Assembly: GCA_031459765.1 (NCBI GenBank)
Contig: JAVKHY010000001.1
Coordinates: forward strand, 347,701-411,700
Length of the DNA: 64,000 nucleotides
DNA from: Armatimonadota bacterium
GTDB taxonomy: Bacteria; Sysuimicrobiota; Sysuimicrobiia; Sysuimicrobiales; Kaftiobacteriaceae
Direction of reading: 5' to 3'
The translations under genes and the position numbers were made by a program. Shown in pieces: positions 1 to 7,347 of this stretch. Positions within the stretch are counted from its first letter, which is position 1. Each line of letters opens with the position of its first letter. The notes under the pieces are model-generated. The model saw only the letters and a list, made by a program, of their open reading frames with translations. It was not told where the DNA came from and did no database searches.

Positions 1-2
1 AG

Positions 3-1784
3 GATGTCGCGACGTTTCAGCTGTTCGCGCAGATCGGCGTCATCCTCCTGATGTTCACGATCGGGATGGAGATGACGCTGCGCGAACTGACCCGGGCCGG
101 TCCTCCGGCGCTCTTCGGCGCCCCCGTGATGGCTGTGCTGACCATCGGCCTCGCCGTGGCCGCGGGGGCGGCCCTGCACTGGCCCCTGGCGCAGGCCGCG
201 GCGGTCGGGATCGTCATCGCCAACTCCAGCAGCATGGTGGCGGCCAAGCTGCTGCTGGAGCGGGGAGCGGTCAACTCTCCGCACGGCCACGTCGTCCTGG
301 GCACGACCCTGATGGAAGACCTGCTCACCGTGGTGCTGATCGTCGTGCTGCCGATCCTGGCCCGCGGCGAGACCGGCCGCCTGGGCGCCACGGGTCTCGC
401 CGTCGCGCGCGCCGCCGCGATCCTCATCCCGTTTCTGTTCCTGGCCAACCGGGTGATTCCGCGTCTGCTGGCGCGGGTGGCCAGACAGCGCAACACGGAA
501 CTGTTCATCATCGTCGCCATGGCGATCGCCGTCGGCACCGCCGCGCTGTCCGCCGGCCTCGGTCTCTCCCTGGCTCTGGGGGCGTTTCTGGCCGGGCTGG
601 TGATCAGCGAGTCCGACGAGTTCACCCACGAGATCCTGACGCGCGTCCTGCCGCTGCGTGACCTGTTCAGCGCCCTGTTCTTTGTCTCCGTCGGGACACT
701 GATCCGGCCGCGCGATCTCCTGGCCGCTCCCTGGCTTCTGGTGCTGGTTGTGGCGCTCATCCTCGGGGGAAAGTTCGTCCTGCGGCTCCTCACCCTGCGG
801 CTGTTTCGCCTGCCCCTGAACATGGGGGCCCTGGTCAGCGTCCACCTGGCGCAGACCGGCGAGTTCACCTTCGTCATGGCCCAGGTGGCGCTGACGGCCG
901 GCCTGCTGAGTCAGGGGCTCTACCAGGCGGTCCTGGCCGCGTCGCTCGTCTCCATCCTGGTCATCTCGTTCATCTCGGACCTGGCTCATCGGTGGATCGA
1001 GGTGCCCACCCCGCGCTTCCCGCCGCCTGGCGAGGCGGAGCGCGAGGCGGGACGTGTGCTGGTGTGCGGATTCGGCCGGGTCGGCGGGACGATCGGGGAG
1101 GCGCTGGAGGCGTTTCGCATTCCTTTTACCGTCATCGACCTCAATCCCCAGGTGGTGGAGGCCCTCCGGCAGCGTGGCATTCCCGTGGTCTACGGGGACG
1201 CGGCCGGGGAGCCGGTGCTGCGCAGCGCCGGAGCCGAGCGGGCCGTCCTGGCCGTCGTCGCCACGCCGGACTTTGAGCGGACCCGTCTGGCCGTGCGGCG
1301 GCTGCGCCAGCTTAACCCCACGGTGCCCATCCTGGCGCGGTCCACCCGTCCGGGTCAGCGCCCGGCGCTGATCGCGGCGGGCGCGAGCGAGGTGATCCAG
1401 CCGGAGTTCGAAGCGGCGCAGACGCTGATCCGGCACGGGTTGGAGCAGCTGGGCATCCCCCACGAGCAGATCAAGGAGTACATGGCCGAGCAGCGGGCCG
1501 CCGCCGAACTCTCGGCGGGGCGCGCTCCCCAGCTGCCGCTGCATCATCTGCTGGAGGCGACGACGGTGCGGATCGGCCCGGGGTTCTGCGCGGACCGCTC
1601 GCTGCGGCAGGCCCGGATCCGCGAGCGGACGGGCGTCACCGTCCTGACCGTCCGCCGCGCGGACGGGGACGAAGTCATTAACCCCGGCCCGGATGTGGTG
1701 CTGCGTCCCGGCGACCTGGTGACGATCATCGGCCTGCCGGAGCAGATCACGCTCTTTGAGCGGTTGAACCAGGAGGCGGACTGA
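3..1784 (+). CDS. Kef-type cation/proton antiporter with C-terminal RCK (TrkA) domains, 5' end off window
   Basis: Inner-membrane monovalent cation/H+ antiporter (CPA2/KefB type), expected to exchange K+ or Na+ for protons. The frame is open from base 3 and reads membrane protein (DVATFQLFAQIG...) before the first Met at 51, so the true start lies outside the window. The first 310 or so residues are hydrophobic helices with the GAFLAGLVISESDE segment typical of the exchanger core. A Rossmann RCK-N domain follows (VLVCGFGRVGG, then VIDLNP and YGDA), and the last 90 residues form a TrkA-C-like beta domain (PGDLVTIIG). The RCK domain should gate transport by binding nucleotide. Its TGA overlaps the next ATG by one base, so the two genes are translationally coupled. 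Confidence 0.93.
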   Translation, partial: DVATFQLFAQIGVILLMFTIGMEMTLRELTRAGPPALFGAPVMAVLTIGLAVAAGAALHWPLAQAAAVGIVIANSSSMVAAKLLLERGAVNSPHGHVVLGTTLMEDLLTVVLIVVLPILARGETGRLGATGLAVARAAAILIPFLFLANRVIPRLLARVARQRNTELFIIVAMAIAVGTAALSAGLGLSLALGAFLAGLVISESDEFTHEILTRVLPLRDLFSALFFVSVGTLIRPRDLLAAPWLLVLVVALILGGKFVLRLLTLRLFRLPLNMGALVSVHLAQTGEFTFVMAQVALTAGLLSQGLYQAVLAASLVSILVISFISDLAHRWIEVPTPRFPPPGEAEREAGRVLVCGFGRVGGTIGEALEAFRIPFTVIDLNPQVVEALRQRGIPVVYGDAAGEPVLRSAGAERAVLAVVATPDFERTRLAVRRLRQLNPTVPILARSTRPGQRPALIAAGASEVIQPEFEAAQTLIRHGLEQLGIPHEQIKEYMAEQRAAAELSAGRAPQLPLHHLLEATTVRIGPGFCADRSLRQARIRERTGVTVLTVRRADGDEVINPGPDVVLRPGDLVTIIGLPEQITLFERLNQEAD

Positions 1785-2380
1785 TGAGGGGCGGCGAGGA
1801 GATCCTGGTCGTCCCGCGCGCGGTGCTGCTGCCGGAGCCGGTGCACGGGTTCATCACCCAGGACGCGGCGGAGTATCTGGCGCGCATTCGTGCGGAAGCC
1901 ACCTTCCGGCGGCGGAACGATGTGGAAGACGATCCTTCGATGAAGCAGATCATTCCCTACCTGATCGTCCGGCACGGCGGGCAGATTTTCGTCTTCCAGC
2001 GGACGCAGAGGATCACGGAAACGCGCCTGCGGGGCAAGTTCAGCATCGGCATCGGCGGGCACATCAACCGATCCGACGTCGCCGGGGCCGGGGACGTCCT
2101 GGAGGCGGGGCTGCGCCGCGAACTGGCCGAGGAGCTGGTGGTCGACGGGCCGTGGGCCGCGCGGTTCGCGGGCGTCCTGAACGACGACTCCAACGACGTG
2201 GGGCGGGTACACTTCGGATTGGTCTACGTTGTCGACACCGCCGCTCCGGCGATCGCGGTGCGCGAACCGGAGACCCTGGCCGGCTGGCTCACCGCCCCGG
2301 GTCGCCTCCGGGACCTGTATGATCGGATGGAGACATGGTCGCAGCTGATCCTCGATGCCGTGGATCCCATGAGGCTCTGA
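1784..2380 (+). CDS. Nudix-like phosphoesterase
   Basis: 198-residue soluble protein whose middle reads like a Nudix hydrolase: a GGHIN segment, then a helix with REL-x-EEL, the core of the Nudix box that binds the metal for pyrophosphate cleavage. The upstream half of the box (Gx5Ex7) is not canonical, which fits a divergent subfamily seen in thermophilic and Gram-positive bacteria. The substrate cannot be inferred. The start codon overlaps the antiporter stop (TGATG). The last 46 bases overlap the plausible start of the following glycosylase. Family call is good, function open. Confidence 0.8.
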   Translation: MRGGEEILVVPRAVLLPEPVHGFITQDAAEYLARIRAEATFRRRNDVEDDPSMKQIIPYLIVRHGGQIFVFQRTQRITETRLRGKFSIGIGGHINRSDVAGAGDVLEAGLRRELAEELVVDGPWAARFAGVLNDDSNDVGRVHFGLVYVVDTAAPAIAVREPETLAGWLTAPGRLRDLYDRMETWSQLILDAVDPMRL

Positions 2381-3234
2381 CCAGCACGAGCTCGACCGTC
2401 GCCTTCGCGCCGGCGCCGTACCATCTCATCCGCACCCTGTCCTGCGGTCAGGCGTTCGGGTGGCGCATCGACGGAACACTGGCGACGGGTGTCTTTGCCG
2501 GCCGCCGGATCCGGCTGCAGCAGCGCGACTCCGCCGTCGCCGTGGCCGGGTTGGACGATCCCCCGGCGCGTCGCGCCCTGCGCCGCTACCTCGGTGTCGA
2601 TCAGCCTCTCCGCGAGATCGAGAGCCGGCTGGGCCGGGATCGCGTCCTGCGGCGGCTCCTTCCCCTGACGAGCGGGATCGCCCTCCTGCGCCAGGACCCG
2701 TGGGAGTGTCTGGTGGGTTTCATCGTTTCCGCCTTCAACAACATCCCCAAGATCGAGCTGACCCTGCGCCGCCTCACCGAGCGATTCGGGCAGCCGGGAC
2801 GGGAGGGGGCGGTGACGTTCCCGACCCCCGACGCGCTGGCCGAGGCCCGGCCCGGGGAGCTTCGGTCCTGCCTCCTGGGTTACCGCGCCCCGTACGTCCG
2901 AGAGGTGGCCCGCCTGGTGTCACGGGGGACGTTCGATCTGAGCGCCCCCGGCCGCGCGCCCTACGACGACGCCCGCCGGATGCTCCTGGCGCTGCCGGGT
3001 GTGGGGGAGAAGGTGGCGGATTGCGTCCTGCTTTTCGCCTACGGCAAGGGCGAGGCCTTCCCGGTGGACGTGTGGGTGAAACGTGCGGTGGAGCAGTGGT
3101 ATCTCGGCGGCCGCGCTCGCAGTGAGCGGTGGATCAGGGAGTTCGCCCGGGACCGTTTCGGGGATCTCGCCGGGTATGCTCAGCAGCACCTCTTCTACTA
3201 CCGGCGGTCACTGGGGCGGGGACGGCCAGCTTAG
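2335..3234 (+). CDS. ogg: 8-oxoguanine DNA glycosylase/AP lyase, OGG1 type
   Basis: Base-excision repair glycosylase of the HhH-GPD superfamily that removes 8-oxoguanine opposite C and nicks by beta-elimination. The N-terminal half has the OGG1 fold signature (TLSCGQAFGW, then FNNIPKI). The helix-hairpin-helix is LPGVGEKVADC with the catalytic Lys at about residue 226, and the catalytic Asp is in FPVDVWVKR at about residue 245, with the Lys-Asp spacing seen in OGG1. Length (299) fits bacterial OGG1 homologues. The ATG at 2335 lies inside the Nudix gene; no other in-frame Met lies near the conserved start, so the first 20 residues are uncertain. Confidence 0.92.
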   Translation: MVAADPRCRGSHEALTSTSSTVAFAPAPYHLIRTLSCGQAFGWRIDGTLATGVFAGRRIRLQQRDSAVAVAGLDDPPARRALRRYLGVDQPLREIESRLGRDRVLRRLLPLTSGIALLRQDPWECLVGFIVSAFNNIPKIELTLRRLTERFGQPGREGAVTFPTPDALAEARPGELRSCLLGYRAPYVREVARLVSRGTFDLSAPGRAPYDDARRMLLALPGVGEKVADCVLLFAYGKGEAFPVDVWVKRAVEQWYLGGRARSERWIREFARDRFGDLAGYAQQHLFYYRRSLGRGRPA

Positions 3235-3245
3235 GCCAGCCCGGC

Positions 3246-4187
3246 TCAGGGCCGGGGGTGTGCGGCGAAGAACTGCCAGATCACCTCGGTGGCGTTGATC
3301 TCCCTGCTCACGCGGCCCACGATCGCTCGAGGGAGATACTGGGGGCCGCCGGGCCAGGTGTGGCCGCCGCCTTCGATGGTGTACAGGACGACCGCGGTCT
3401 GCTCCGCGCAGGCCGTGTAGGCCGTTCTCTTCACGCGGGTCCCGTCGGTCGGAGCCGTCTCGGGCAGGGCGGAGACCTCGGGCGGGCCGGGGCAGCGGTT
3501 TGCGGCCGCCCACTTCCGGATGATCTCCTCCGTGGAGATCGTCTCACCGCGGTTGCGCGCCACCGGGCCGCCCTCGTAGGGGACGAGCGGGTCGTCCGTG
3601 CCGTTGATGACGAGGACGGAGACCGGCCGCTCCGGATGCAGCGAGGCGGCCACCGCCGGCGCCATCCCGGCGGCCACGGGGGCGATGGCCGCGAGGCGCG
3701 AGGACAGGCGCGCCGCCAGCAACTGCGACATGAACCCCCCGTTGGAGATGCCGGTGGAGAAGACCCGTCGGGGATCGACGGGATACTCTGTGGACAGCCG
3801 GGTGATCAGCGCCGCGATGAATCCCACGTCGTCGATCCCCTCGGCCTGGGCCCGGATGTGGGGATCGCCCCGGCCGTCGTTCCAGTTGCGCTCCCAGGCG
3901 TCGGGATAGACCACGAGAAAGCCGTGGCGATCGGCCAGCACGTTGAATCCGAAGCGCTCCATGCGCCTGCCGGTGCCTCCGCCTCCGTGCAGCACGAACA
4001 CCAGCGGAACGGCGCGGCCCGCCGGTAACGCTGGCGGCACGTACAGGAGGAACGTGCGGCGCACCCCCCCGATGTCGATGGTGCGGCTGACCGACGCACC
4101 GGTGGCCGGCGGGAGGAGTGGCGGCCGGGCCAGAAGGGCGAGGGCCGCGAGCAGCGACGTCCCGAGAACGATTCCGGCGCGTCTCAT
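3246..4187 (-). CDS. Secreted esterase, PHB-depolymerase/LpqC family
   Basis: 313-residue alpha/beta hydrolase with an N-terminal signal segment (RR, then a hydrophobic stretch to about residue 30), so probably exported. The oxyanion region is VLHGGGGTG. The nucleophile elbow is GISNGG (Ser about 148), the acid lies in NGTDDPLVPYEGG (Asp about 198) and the His in GGGHTWPGG (about 276). These motifs together define the poly(3-hydroxybutyrate) depolymerase-like LpqC group, which also contains feruloyl and acetylxylan esterases, so the exact ester is unknown. The stop directly abuts the selD reading frame; the ATG at 4187 is next to the selD TAG, and the two genes are probably co-transcribed. 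Confidence 0.87.
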   Translation of the reverse strand: MRRAGIVLGTSLLAALALLARPPLLPPATGASVSRTIDIGGVRRTFLLYVPPALPAGRAVPLVFVLHGGGGTGRRMERFGFNVLADRHGFLVVYPDAWERNWNDGRGDPHIRAQAEGIDDVGFIAALITRLSTEYPVDPRRVFSTGISNGGFMSQLLAARLSSRLAAIAPVAAGMAPAVAASLHPERPVSVLVINGTDDPLVPYEGGPVARNRGETISTEEIIRKWAAANRCPGPPEVSALPETAPTDGTRVKRTAYTACAEQTAVVLYTIEGGGHTWPGGPQYLPRAIVGRVSREINATEVIWQFFAAHPRP

Positions 4188-5234
4188 CTACGGCGCGACC
4201 TGGATGGTGCCGTCGCCTTCACCGGTAATATGCCCGATCTGCGCGGCAAGGACGTTCCGGCGGGCCAGGGCCGCGGTCAGGGCCTGGAGCCGCGCCGGCG
4301 GGACAGCCATGAGCAACCCCCCCGACGTCTGCGCGTCACAGAGGATCAACTGGTCGCCCTCGTCGAGCCCGGCGAAGTCGACGCGGGATCGCAAATATTC
4401 GTAGTTGCGGGCCGTCCCTCCGGCGATGGCGCCCTGTCGGACGAGGGTGCGGGCTTCCGCCAGGACCGGGATGGCGGTGTACGACAGTTGGGCACGCACG
4501 CGGCTGGCGGACGTCATCTCGTACAGGTGGCCGAGCAGGCCGAATCCGGTGACGTCTGTGGCGGCGTTCACCCCCACCTCGACCATCGCCTCCGCGGCGT
4601 CCCGGTTGAGCGTCTCCATCACCCGGATGACCTCGTCGATCGCCTGGGGTGACGTCTTCTCCTGCTTGATCCCCGTGGTGATGATGCCGATGCCCAGCGG
4701 CTTGGTGAGGACCAGGCGGTCGCCCGGTTGCGCGCCGACGTTGCGCACGATCCGGTCGGGGCGCACCACCCCCGTGACGGCCAGCCCGTACTTCGGTTCC
4801 GGGTCGTCGATGCTGTGGCCGCCCGCGATGAGGACCCCCGCCTCCCGGGCCTTGTCCGCGCCCCCCTGCAGGATCTCCTCCAGGACCGCCAGCGGCAGCT
4901 TTCCGCGCGGAAAGCCGACGATGTTCAGGGCGAGGATCGGCCGGCCGCCCATGGCATAGACGTCGGACAGCGCGTTCGCCGCGGAGATCGCCCCGTAGTG
5001 GTACGGGTCGTCTACGACGGGCGTGAAGACGTCTACAGTCTGGACGAGGGCGAGGTCGTCGGCGAGGCGGTAGACTGCCGCGTCGTCGACGGTGCTCGTC
5101 CCCACCAGGAGGTTCGGGTCGCTGGGAACCGGCAACCGGCGCAGGACCTGCGCCAGGTCCTCAGGACCGAGTTTGGATGCTCACCCCGCGCAGGCCACCA
5201 GCGCGGTGAGCCGGACGCGCTCCCGTGCCGTCAC
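4188..5234 (-). CDS. selD: Selenide, water dikinase, itself a selenoprotein (in-frame UGA = Sec18)
   Basis: Makes selenophosphate from selenide and ATP, the donor for Sec-tRNA and selenouridine. The body is textbook SelD: GTSTVDDAAVYRL, ALVQTVDVFTP, YAMGGRP, a Gly-rich ATP loop (IAGGHSIDDPEPKYG), and TDVTGFGLLGHLYEM. A conventional reading would start at a TTG at 5135 and lose the N terminus. Reading on past the TGA at 5183-5181 gives TALVACAG-U-ASKLGPEDL, which is the SelD active-site segment with the essential Lys three residues after the Sec. A GTG start at 5234 with AGGGGGTG upstream gives 348 residues, the normal family length, with Sec at 18 (Cys17 in E. coli). A TACAAT -10 lies at 5276-5271. 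Selenoprotein SelDs are known in other bacteria. Confidence 0.93.
5136..5168 (-). promoter_or_regulatory. Putative bacterial SECIS hairpins downstream of the selD UGA
   Basis: Two stem-loops follow the UGA. The first (5168-5156) is GGUCC-UGA-GGACC. The second (5156-5136) is a 9-bp stem CUGGCGCAG/CUGCGCCGG closing a GUC loop; its tip, GCAGGUC, matches the tip of the E. coli fdhF SECIS, where the loop G and U are read by SelB. The two hairpins share one base at 5156, so they may be alternatives. The second loop is about 34 nt from the UGA, farther than in fdhF but within the spread seen for bacterial SECIS elements. Confidence 0.5.
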
Positions 5235-5326
5235 GCCCTCACCCCCTTCCGGAGCCGACGTCACCCGTCGATTGTAGCATGGAGGCGGAGACCCGACGAC
5301 GAAGTCGCGCAGGGGAGGCTCCGATC

Positions 5327-6007
5327 ATGACGTTGCACCAGCTCCGCGTCTTCGCCACTGTGGCGCGACTGGGCAGTTTCTCGCGCGCGGCCGAGGAGCT
5401 GGGGATCACCCAGCCCTCGGTCAGCATCCAGGTCGCCGACCTGGAGCGGGATCTGGGCGTGGAACTGTTCCGGCAGGAGGGGAAGCGGATCGCCCTGACT
5501 CCCGCCGGGCAGGCTCTGGCGGAGTACGCTCCGCGGATTCTGGCCCTGGCCGACGAGGCCGTGGCCGCCGTCCGTCAGGCCGGCCGCGAACCCGTCGCTC
5601 CCTTCGAGGTCATCGAGCACACCTCGGAAGCGGGGATCATCGCCCGGGGACGGACCCTGCCCGAGGTGTTCGCCAACGCCGCCGCGGGCATGCTCTCCTT
5701 CATCATCTCTCCAGAATCCGTCCGCCCCGTTGAGTCGCGCCGGATCGTCGTCACCGCCGACGACCGCGAGGGGCTCCTCGTGGCGTGGCTGAACGAACTG
5801 CTCATCCTGCTCAACGGGGACGGCTTCATCCCCCGGGAATTCCGCATCGAGGAGCTGGAAGCTACGCGCCTTCAGGCGGAGGTCCGGGGCGAGCCGGTGG
5901 ATCCCGGGCGGCACCGCTTCCGACTCGATGTCAAGGCGGCCACCTACCATCAGCTCGAGATCGGCCGGGACGGCGGATGGTACGCGCGGGTCATCTTCGA
6001 TGTGTGA
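5327..6007 (+). CDS. LysR-type winged-helix domain fused to an archease domain
   Basis: 226-residue two-domain protein. Residues 1-62 are a LysR-type wHTH (MTLHQLRVFATVARLGSFSR, AAEELGITQPSVS, LTPAG), followed by the usual linker helix to about residue 90. The normal LysR effector-binding domain is absent. Instead residues 93-226 match archease, the activator of the RNA ligase RtcB: FEVIEHTSEAGI, LLVAWLNELL, HRFRLDVKAATYHQL and the C-terminal VIFDV. The metal-binding Asp of the HTxD motif is Glu101 here; the terminal Asp225 is kept. ATG at 5327 is preceded by AGGGGAGG. It diverges from selD and precedes serS. Likely a DNA-binding protein with an archease-type sensor or partner domain; no rtcB is in the window. 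Confidence 0.88.
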   Translation: MTLHQLRVFATVARLGSFSRAAEELGITQPSVSIQVADLERDLGVELFRQEGKRIALTPAGQALAEYAPRILALADEAVAAVRQAGREPVAPFEVIEHTSEAGIIARGRTLPEVFANAAAGMLSFIISPESVRPVESRRIVVTADDREGLLVAWLNELLILLNGDGFIPREFRIEELEATRLQAEVRGEPVDPGRHRFRLDVKAATYHQLEIGRDGGWYARVIFDV

Positions 6008-6081
6008 AGAGGGGCCGGGACGAAGGAGCGAAGGAACAAGGAGATTCGCCGGCAGCGGGCGCAATCAGAAGTGAGACTCCC

Positions 6082-7347
6082 ATGCTCGATCTGAAGCTGA
6101 TTCGGGACGATCCGGAACTGGTGCGCGAGGGGCTGCGCAAGAAGCACGCCGATGTGGGCCTCGTCGATCGCGTCCTGGAGCTCGACCGCCGGCGGCGGGA
6201 GTGGATCCGACAGGTGGAAGCGCTGCGCGCCGAGCAAAACCAGGCCTCCGCGGCCATCCCCCGCCTGACCGGCGAGGAACGCGCCCGCCGCCTCGCGGAG
6301 CTGCGGGAGGTGGCCGACCGTCTGAAGGCGCTGGAACCCGAGCTGAAGACCCTGGAAGAGCGGCTGCACCGGACGCTGCTGCTCTTCCCCAATCTGCCCC
6401 ATCCGTCCGTCCCGCCGGGGAGAGATGCCTCGGAGAACGTGCCGCTGCGCACCTGGGGACGGAAGCCGGAGTTCACCTTCCCTCCGCTGGACCACCTCGA
6501 TCTGGGGACGCGCCTCGGCATCATCGATATGGAGCGCGGCGCCAAGGTGGCCGGGTCGCGCTTCTACTACCTGAAGGGTGCGGGGGTGCTGTTGGAGCAG
6601 GCGTTGATGCGCTTCGGGTTGGACCTGCTGGTCGCGGAGGGGTTCACGCCGGTCGTCACCCCTTTCCTGGTGCGCCCCGAAATCATCACCGGCGCCTGGG
6701 GGGGCGCGGAACTGGATACCCAGCAGGTCTACCGGATCGAGGGCGAGGATCTGGCGCTGATCGGGACCTCGGAACAGAGCCTGGCCGGCATGTATCAGGG
6801 GGAGACGCTTGAGGAGGAGACCCTGCCCCGGCGGTTCGCCGGGATCTCCTGGAATTTCCGCCGGGAAGCCGGCAGCTACGGACGCGACGTGCGCGGCCTC
6901 TACCGGGTGCATCAGTTCGACAAGCTGGAGATGTTCTCGTACGTGGTGCCCGAGCGCTCCTGGGACGAGCACGAATACCTCGTCTCGCTGGAGGAGCGCT
7001 TCCTGCAGCGGCTGGGGCTCCACCACCGGGTTGTGGCGATCTGCGGCGGCGACACGAGCATCCCGTCGGCGAAGACCTACGACGTGGAGACGTGGATGCC
7101 GGGCCGCGGCGAGTTCGGGGAGACGCAGTCCTGCAGCAACTGCACGGACTTTCAGGCCCGGCGGCTCGGGATCCGCGTGCGGCGGGCCCGCGGCACAGAG
7201 TATGTGCACACCCTGAACGGGACGCTGGTGGCGACCAGCCGGGCGCTCATCGCCGTGCTGGAGAACTACCAGCAGCCGGACGGCAGCGTCCGCATCCCCG
7301 AGGTTCTGGTCCCGTACATGAACGGGCAGGAGGAGATCCGACCGTGA
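6082..7347 (+). CDS. serS: Seryl-tRNA synthetase
   Basis: Charges tRNA-Ser, and also tRNA-Sec, which is relevant because this organism uses selenocysteine. Residues 1-110 form the antiparallel coiled-coil arm that grips the long variable arm of the tRNA. The catalytic core has motif 2 (FRREAGSYG, then LYRVHQFDKLE) and motif 3 (GTLVATSRALIAVLENYQ), with the class-II serine pocket TSEQ. The length, 421 residues, is normal. The ATG at 6082 was chosen because the LDLKLIRDDP start is conserved; its ribosome site is weak. The 74-nt gap from the archease fusion shows no T-box. The TGA overlaps the GTG of the next gene. Confidence 0.97.
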   Translation: MLDLKLIRDDPELVREGLRKKHADVGLVDRVLELDRRRREWIRQVEALRAEQNQASAAIPRLTGEERARRLAELREVADRLKALEPELKTLEERLHRTLLLFPNLPHPSVPPGRDASENVPLRTWGRKPEFTFPPLDHLDLGTRLGIIDMERGAKVAGSRFYYLKGAGVLLEQALMRFGLDLLVAEGFTPVVTPFLVRPEIITGAWGGAELDTQQVYRIEGEDLALIGTSEQSLAGMYQGETLEEETLPRRFAGISWNFRREAGSYGRDVRGLYRVHQFDKLEMFSYVVPERSWDEHEYLVSLEERFLQRLGLHHRVVAICGGDTSIPSAKTYDVETWMPGRGEFGETQSCSNCTDFQARRLGIRVRRARGTEYVHTLNGTLVATSRALIAVLENYQQPDGSVRIPEVLVPYMNGQEEIRP

